64,000 nucleotides of DNA from Nibribacter ruber. GTDB lineage: Bacteria > Bacteroidota > Bacteroidia > Cytophagales > Hymenobacteraceae. Under the pieces are notes generated by a model that was given only the letters and a program-made list of their open reading frames with translations, had not been told where the DNA came from and did no database searches. This document shows, in pieces, positions 59,144 to 64,000 of the stretch. Positions within the stretch are counted from its first letter, which is position 1, and every line of letters starts with the position of its first letter. Where the stretch lies: contig NZ_CP047897.1 of assembly GCF_009913235.1 (NCBI RefSeq), positions 3,471,001-3,535,000 of the forward strand, read 5' to 3'. The position numbers were made by a program, and so were the translations under genes.

Positions 59144-60208
59144 TTAGGCTTCGTCCTCGTCATCCTGCGGATGCTCGCCAAAGACGCGCAACACCCAGCG
59201 GGGTAGAAAGAAAGAACCCAGAATCAGGTACAGATAATACGTCACCATGCGGTACAGCAATACAATTACCGTAGTGAACCTGCCCAAAAACTGCCCGAAG
59301 AACGTAGGAAAGGCCACTTCGGCTATACCGGCACCACCCGGCGTCACGGCTACCAATAGCACAATCTTGTAGACCATGTTTCTGGAGAAGATGAGCACGT
59401 GGTCATGGAACCCTATGTCTGTGAAGGCGGCAATGAGGCAGTTGATGACAAAGTAGCGGGCGGTCCAGACAAAGGCGGTGCTCAACGCGGCGTTCACCCA
59501 GTAACTGACCGTGCTGCCCTTCAGGTGCTGCGAGGCCCATACCAGTTCATTGCCGTGCTTGTAGGCGCCCGGTCTCCAGCGGCGCGTGAATTTGAAAGAC
59601 GTAGCGCGCAGGAAAATACGTTTCACGGCCTTCGGGTTGATGAGGAGGCCATACGCCATCAAGAACGCATAGAAGGCAATGAGTAGGTAACTGATGATGA
59701 AGGCAATCTCCAGGCTTTGCGTCACCGAGAACTCCATGGCAGAAACCTCGGGGAAGATGTCACCGGCAGTGATCAAAAACACCAGCGGCACGGCCACAAT
59801 GAAGTACAGGTTGTCCAGCATGGCCGTCACCATCACATAGGCCAGTGACTTGCCCAGGCTCAGACCTTCCTTGTTCAAAATAAAGGCCGCCACGGTAGAA
59901 CCGCCCACCACAGAGGGCATCACGCAGGAGGCAAACTCCCAGAGCATGATCACGTCCACGCTTTTTCGCCAGCTCAAGAATTTCTCCGTCACGTACCTAA
60001 TGCGGTAAATATACCCGAAGTCCCGCACCACCAGCACCACAAAGGTCATGACCAACCAGAACGGCTTGGCGTTGTAGAGGGGCGTAAAGTCCATCTGAGC
60101 GCTGTCGCGGTAAAACATGTAGCCAATCACGCTCAAGCCAATGACCACGGGTATGAGAATGCGCTGCGGCGTGAAGTAGGAGAGGAGTTTCTTTCTATTC
60201 AGATCCAT
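59144..60208 (-). CDS. Lysylphosphatidylglycerol synthase transmembrane-region (flippase-like) protein
   Basis: The 354-residue membrane protein has about eight helices and the motif set of the LPG synthase TM/UPF0104 family: EFASCVMPSVVGGSTVAAFIL near residues 91-111, and VAVTPGGAGIAEVAFP near 294-309. The soluble aminoacyl-transferase domain of MprF is missing, so it probably moves a lipid or glycolipid across the inner membrane rather than making it. The tail is acidic (EHPQDDEDEA). It overlaps the upstream scpA gene by 14 bases. Confidence 0.88.
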   Translation of the reverse strand: MDLNRKKLLSYFTPQRILIPVVIGLSVIGYMFYRDSAQMDFTPLYNAKPFWLVMTFVVLVVRDFGYIYRIRYVTEKFLSWRKSVDVIMLWEFASCVMPSVVGGSTVAAFILNKEGLSLGKSLAYVMVTAMLDNLYFIVAVPLVFLITAGDIFPEVSAMEFSVTQSLEIAFIISYLLIAFYAFLMAYGLLINPKAVKRIFLRATSFKFTRRWRPGAYKHGNELVWASQHLKGSTVSYWVNAALSTAFVWTARYFVINCLIAAFTDIGFHDHVLIFSRNMVYKIVLLVAVTPGGAGIAEVAFPTFFGQFLGRFTTVIVLLYRMVTYYLYLILGSFFLPRWVLRVFGEHPQDDEDEA

Positions 60209-60971
60209 TGGTGTCAGAAACGGTCAGGTGCTGGGTTTCAGAATAAGGCACAATGCGGAAGTTGTTGAATCCGTCGCCAATCTCCAGACCAATCTCATTG
60301 AGCTGGAGCAAATCTAAAATCGCCAGAAAGTTAAAAATAAGGCCAATCTTGTCTGGAAAGGCCTCCAGCAGGTCTGTGAACTGCACCACGCCCTGGGCGC
60401 TCACCCGGTGCTTGATGTAGGTACGTTGCTGGTCTATGGTGTAGGGATAGGTGTAAACCGTGTGCTTGGGCCGGTTCTGCTCTTCCTCATACCGCTGCAT
60501 GGCCTTATGGAAAGACTGCATGAGGTGGTAGAGGTTCAGGTCCTTAAGTTCGTACTCCAGCTGATGCTTGGCGGCAATCTTGCCTAGTTCCTCGTCGGTA
60601 TTGCCGCGGCGCTCCTGTTGCAGGCGCACGTCCTCCAACAAGCTTAATTCACCAAGAACTTCTTTGTAGCGCTTGTATTCCAAGAGGTGCTGGACCAGTT
60701 CCTGGCGCGGGTCAATCTCATTGCCCTGCTCGTCTTTCTCAAAACGCGGCAACAGCATCTTAGCCTTGATGCGCATGAGCGTGGCGGCCGTGAGGATGAA
60801 CTCACTGGCCACTTCCATGTTCATGGTCTCCAGCTGGCGTATGTAGCCCACAAAGTCATTGGTGATCTGCGAGATGGGAATGTCATGAATGTCCAGCTCA
60901 TCGCGTTCAATAAAGAACAGCAATAAGTCAAAAGGGCCCTCAAACAGTGATAATTTTATCTCGAAACTCAC
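60195..60971 (-). CDS. scpA: Segregation and condensation protein A
   Basis: The 258-residue kleisin binds SMC and ScpB in the chromosome condensation complex. It has FEIKLSLFEGPFDLLLFFIE at the N-terminus, DIHDIPISQITNDFVGYI, FILTAATLMRIKAKMLLP and a C-terminal winged-helix part. The start is GTG at 60971: VSFEIKL is the family N-terminus, while an upstream TTG at 61022 would add an unrelated basic stretch. It overlaps the flippase-like gene. scpB and smc are not in the window. Confidence 0.92.
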   Translation of the reverse strand: MSFEIKLSLFEGPFDLLLFFIERDELDIHDIPISQITNDFVGYIRQLETMNMEVASEFILTAATLMRIKAKMLLPRFEKDEQGNEIDPRQELVQHLLEYKRYKEVLGELSLLEDVRLQQERRGNTDEELGKIAAKHQLEYELKDLNLYHLMQSFHKAMQRYEEEQNRPKHTVYTYPYTIDQQRTYIKHRVSAQGVVQFTDLLEAFPDKIGLIFNFLAILDLLQLNEIGLEIGDGFNNFRIVPYSETQHLTVSDTNGSE

Positions 60972-61051
60972 GAATTCTTTTCTGCTACGTCTTACGGTGA
61001 AAGTTCCTCTAGAAGCAGCCAACTGCCCGAAGGCTTTTCTCCCGGGGCGGC

Positions 61052-61089
61052 CGTTTTTGGGCTGTTTTCTGGGAAACAGGCCAAAAACG
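61052..61089. repeat. 38-bp palindromic repeat, copy 23
   Basis: Arms match 16/18. Divergent gap, 80 bases upstream of the scpA start. Confidence 0.93.
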
Positions 61090-61229
61090 AGGCCCTCCCG
61101 TCCAGGAAAGCCCTTGCTTCTGAGGCTTCAAGACCTAAAATTAGGCAAAAAAAAGAAGTATGCCTGAGAAAACCGGAGACTGCCCAATTCTGGCTACCTT
61201 GCTTTCTGGTTCCTTATCCTGCCGTTGCC

Positions 61230-62570
61230 GTGCCTAAAACCTCTGCTTCTTTCTTAGTGGTGAAGAACCGCTCCCATGCCTGGGCGTGGTGGGCCTTGAT
61301 GCTCTTGCACGCAGCGGGCTTTCTCTGGCAACTGCACCACCAGGCCTACCGCCTCACCGATTCCCAGCAGTACCTGAACGTGGCCCAAAACCTGCATGAG
61401 CACGGAGAAATCTACAGTGCTGTCTGGAAACAACCCTTCATTCTGGAAGGCTTCACGCTGCGTCCGCCGGTATACCCGCTGTTTATCTTGCTTTGGCAGA
61501 TGGTGACGGGCAGCATCTGGGGTGTGCTGCTGGCGCAGGCGGTTTTGAGTCTGGCTACCTTGTACACGGTGCAGCGGCTGTGGTTGGCCAGTGCTTTGCA
61601 GCGGAAGTTTCCAGTGCTCTTGTTAGTGGCCGTGGTACTGTACCCGGCGCAGATCATCTATGCCAACATGGTCATGTCTGAAATACTGGTGCAGGCGCTG
61701 GTGCTAGGGTTCTTTGTAGTGATGCGGATGTATTGGGAAGAGAGACAGACGAAGTGGGTGCTGTGTGTGGCCTTGTTTTTAATAGCCGCCATGCTCACTA
61801 AGCCCTTGTTTTATCCCTTTACCTTTCTGTTTCTGATTTGGGGTATCTTTAAAGCTGTTCAGCAGAAGAAGGTGCTCTTATTGGTGTATGCCATTTTGCC
61901 ACTGGTCGTGGCTTTTGGCTACCAGGCATACAACCAGCAGCGCACGGGCTACTTTCATTTTTCCAGCATTCAAGAAATTAACCTGCGGCAATACAACGCG
62001 TTTGGGGTTTGGGAAAAGGAGCATGGCTATGCGTATGCAGATAGCGCCTTGGCCAGCCTGGAGGCGCAGGCAAACAAGCAACCTTCCTTTGCAGAGCGGC
62101 AGAAATTCCTCCGGAATGCCAGCCTGCAAGTACTCCTTCAATCACCAGTCACGTATGCGCAAAACCACCTCCTGGGCATGGTGCATTTTTTTCTGGACCC
62201 GGGCCGTTATGATTTGGTGCATTTTTTTGGGGTGGATGGCAAGCAGGGCCCCGGTTTGAGCAGCCACCTACAGACCGAAGGCTACGCTGGACTCTGGGCA
62301 TATCTCAGGGAGTACAATTTCTTTTTCCTGCTGGCGTTGGGAACCTTGGTGCTGGCCAACCTAGTAAAGCTGGCGGCCTTGGTTTTGTATGCCTTCAATA
62401 GGCAAGTGGCGTTGGCAGAGCGTGTCTTGCTGCTGGGCATCATCTTGTTGGTGGCGGGGCTTACGGGGCCGGTGGGCGTGTCCAGGTACACGGTGCCCGT
62501 CTTTCCATTGGTATTGTACACGCTGCCTTTTGCGTGGCAGCAGGCCTGGCGCTTTGTTCAAAACCGCTGA
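61230..62570 (+). CDS. GT39-like multi-pass membrane glycosyltransferase
   Basis: The 446-residue protein has about 10-11 helices. The first loop carries LTDSQQYLNVAQNLHEHGEIY, similar to the acidic lipid-sugar site of ArnT/PMT-family transferases, followed by FTLRPPVYPLFILLW. Such enzymes move a sugar from a polyprenyl-phosphate carrier to an acceptor outside the inner membrane. The acceptor is unknown. The start is GTG at 61230. It is divergent from scpA and precedes dxs by 134 bases. Confidence 0.8.
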   Translation: MPKTSASFLVVKNRSHAWAWWALMLLHAAGFLWQLHHQAYRLTDSQQYLNVAQNLHEHGEIYSAVWKQPFILEGFTLRPPVYPLFILLWQMVTGSIWGVLLAQAVLSLATLYTVQRLWLASALQRKFPVLLLVAVVLYPAQIIYANMVMSEILVQALVLGFFVVMRMYWEERQTKWVLCVALFLIAAMLTKPLFYPFTFLFLIWGIFKAVQQKKVLLLVYAILPLVVAFGYQAYNQQRTGYFHFSSIQEINLRQYNAFGVWEKEHGYAYADSALASLEAQANKQPSFAERQKFLRNASLQVLLQSPVTYAQNHLLGMVHFFLDPGRYDLVHFFGVDGKQGPGLSSHLQTEGYAGLWAYLREYNFFFLLALGTLVLANLVKLAALVLYAFNRQVALAERVLLLGIILLVAGLTGPVGVSRYTVPVFPLVLYTLPFAWQQAWRFVQNR

Positions 62571-62704
62571 ATTTTCGTAGAGGTAAAAGAACCAGCGCAG
62601 TTGCCTGGCGGCAGGGATAATATTTTTTGCTATTTTTACATTTTTTGGGGAATCCATAACTTTTGGATGCCTCATTGGTTTAGATTTTGCTAAGTAGAAG
62701 ACAT

Positions 62705-64000
62705 ATGATCATTGAACCCGGAGAATTACTGTCCAAGATTGACTCGCCCGCCGATTTGCGGAAGCTGTCTGAGGACCAGTTGTTACAGGTCTGCCAGGAG
62801 CTGCGACAGTTCATCATTGATAATGTGTCTATCTACGGAGGCCACTTTGGCGCTAGCTTAGGCGTGGTGGAAATGACCGTGGCCCTGCATTATGTGTTCA
62901 ATACGCCCTATGACCAACTGGTCTGGGACGTGGGGCACCAGGCCTACGGCCACAAAATCCTGACCGGCAGAAGAGACGTTTTTCACACCAACCGCAAGCT
63001 CAACGGCATCTCGGGTTTCCCGAAGCGCAAGGAAAGCGAGTATGACGCCTTTGGCGTAGGCCACTCCAGTACCTCTATTTCGGCGGCGCTGGGTATGGCC
63101 GTGGCTTCCCAGATTAAGAAAGAGTTTGACCGTCATCATATTGCCGTGATTGGCGATGGTTCCATGACGGCCGGTATGGCTTTTGAAGCCCTCAACCACG
63201 GCGGCGCCTCAGATGCTGACCTGCTGGTAGTTTTGAACGACAACTGTATGAGCATTGACCCCAACGTGGGCGCGCTCAAAGAATATTTAACCGATATAAC
63301 CACGTCTCGCACCTATAACAAAGTGCGTGACGAGCTTTGGAACATCCTGGGCAAAATCAGCAAGTTCGGCCCAAATGCCCAGCAGATTGCCTCTAAGGTA
63401 GAAAGCGGCATCAAAGCTACTTTATTGAAGCAGAGCAATCTGTTTGAAAGCCTCAAGTTCCGGTACTTTGGACCAATTGACGGGCATGATGTCAATCATC
63501 TGGCCAGCGTCTTGCAAGACCTGAAGAAGATTCCCGGACCTAAAATACTTCACTGTGTGACCGTCAAAGGCAAGGGCTTTGCTTTAGCAGAGAAAGAGCA
63601 GACGAAGTGGCATGCGCCCGGTTTATTTGACAAACTTACCGGCGAAATCTACAAAGTACACCACACCACGCCGCAGCCGCCTAAGTACCAGGATGTGTTT
63701 GGGCACACGCTGTTGGAGATGGCCGAGCAGAACCCCAAAATCATGGGCGTGACGCCGGCTATGCCCAGTGGTTCTTCTATGAACATCATGATGGCCGCCA
63801 TGCCAGACCGCGCCATTGACGTGGGCATTGCCGAGCAACATGCGGTGACTTTCTCGGCGGGATTGGCTACGCAGGGCATGGTGCCGTTCTGTAACATCTA
63901 TTCCAGCTTCATGCAACGCGGCTATGACCAAGTAGTGCATGATGTGTGTTTGCAGAACCTGCACGTGGTCTTCACGCTAGACAGGGCCGGTTTTGCTGGC
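62705..64000 (+). CDS. dxs: 1-deoxy-D-xylulose-5-phosphate synthase (C-terminus outside window)
   Basis: The first 432 residues are present. The thiamine-diphosphate enzyme joins pyruvate and glyceraldehyde 3-phosphate to start the MEP isoprenoid pathway. Visible motifs are [18 protein letters not shown] (about residues 76-93), [15 protein letters not shown] (about 118-132), [17 protein letters not shown] (about 149-165; the GDG motif with the magnesium ligand) and the catalytic Glu in [15 protein letters not shown] (about 376-390). It may supply the prenyl units used by the UbiA-type enzyme at 48 kb. The start ATG at 62705 gives [13 protein letters not shown]. Confidence 0.96.
   Translation, partial: MIIEPGELLSKIDSPADLRKLSEDQLLQVCQELRQFIIDNVSIYGGHFGASLGVVEMTVALHYVFNTPYDQLVWDVGHQAYGHKILTGRRDVFHTNRKLNGISGFPKRKESEYDAFGVGHSSTSISAALGMAVASQIKKEFDRHHIAVIGDGSMTAGMAFEALNHGGASDADLLVVLNDNCMSIDPNVGALKEYLTDITTSRTYNKVRDELWNILGKISKFGPNAQQIASKVESGIKATLLKQSNLFESLKFRYFGPIDGHDVNHLASVLQDLKKIPGPKILHCVTVKGKGFALAEKEQTKWHAPGLFDKLTGEIYKVHHTTPQPPKYQDVFGHTLLEMAEQNPKIMGVTPAMPSGSSMNIMMAAMPDRAIDVGIAEQHAVTFSAGLATQGMVPFCNIYSSFMQRGYDQVVHDVCLQNLHVVFTLDRAGFAG

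Noticed and set aside
1363-61089. The repeated palindrome as a CRISPR array or as plain intrinsic terminators
   Set aside because: Copies lie kilobases apart without spacers, and there are no cas genes. As terminators they have the T tract in the wrong place, and many lie in divergent gaps or before start codons.

Overview
The window looks like chromosomal DNA of a Bacteroidota bacterium, most likely Cytophagales / Hymenobacteraceae (Rufibacter-Pontibacter type). This is inferred from: type IX secretion parts (PorZ, T9SS type A sorting tail); a TonB-dependent receptor with a carboxypeptidase-regulatory-like N-terminus; a TamL/TamB pair; DUF7948/SBBP and DUF11 surface proteins; Bacteroidota promoters (TTG / TAnnTTTG); and many genes without a Shine-Dalgarno sequence. 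I see no phage, plasmid, transposase, integrase, CRISPR or rRNA genes. Most genes are ordinary housekeeping or envelope genes.

Layout. 1-12.1 kb: a partial DUF7948/SBBP surface protein, a DinB/YfiT-like protein, mutM, a haem-binding-domain protein, the coupled tamB-tamL pair and an ion channel. 12.1-12.8 kb: noncoding, holding one copy of a dispersed GC-rich element. 12.8-26 kb: GNAT, yajQ, terC, an OmpA/TPR protein, a TPR protein, a TrmH-type methyltransferase, mutS, tRNA-Gly and tRNA-Leu, a fatty-acid-hydroxylase-family enzyme, an aldehyde dehydrogenase and an acidic protein. 26-33.3 kb: a 2418-residue adhesin-like protein with 14 DUF11-type repeats and a T9SS tail. 34-39.7 kb: an orphan MoxR ATPase, then a TonB receptor with a beta-helix surface lipoprotein. 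39.7-40.6 kb: noncoding, with a second copy of the GC-rich element. 40.6-45.6 kb: cytochrome c maturation genes ccmB-C-D-E-F, with a CxxxY-type CcmE. 45.6-52.3 kb: a DUF2520 protein, ferredoxin, iscX, kdsC, a cold-shock protein, a UbiA-type prenyltransferase, porZ and recO. 52.5-64 kb: two coupled FKBP lipoproteins, a DHH phosphoesterase, ndk, two secreted proteins with TonB-C-like ends, a DUF4199-like protein, a flippase-like protein, scpA, a GT39-like protein and partial dxs.

The most unusual content lies between the genes. A 38-bp palindrome (arms close to CGTTTTTGGCCTGTTTTC with a 2-base centre) occurs 26 times in 64 kb: 23 clear copies, all exactly 38 bp, plus 3 decayed ones. It sits in most intergenic gaps with room for it, whatever the flanking gene directions. 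The arms show paired (compensatory) changes, the consensus is stop-free in all six frames, two copies run into the 3' ends of genes, and several lie beside or inside larger palindromes. A second family consists of blocks of about 30-33 bases built of 7-base units with an ACT core, arranged as inverted pairs. A third is a GC-rich element of several hundred bases with two diverged copies in opposite orientation. I do not recognise these families from the literature; whether they are described elsewhere needs a database search.
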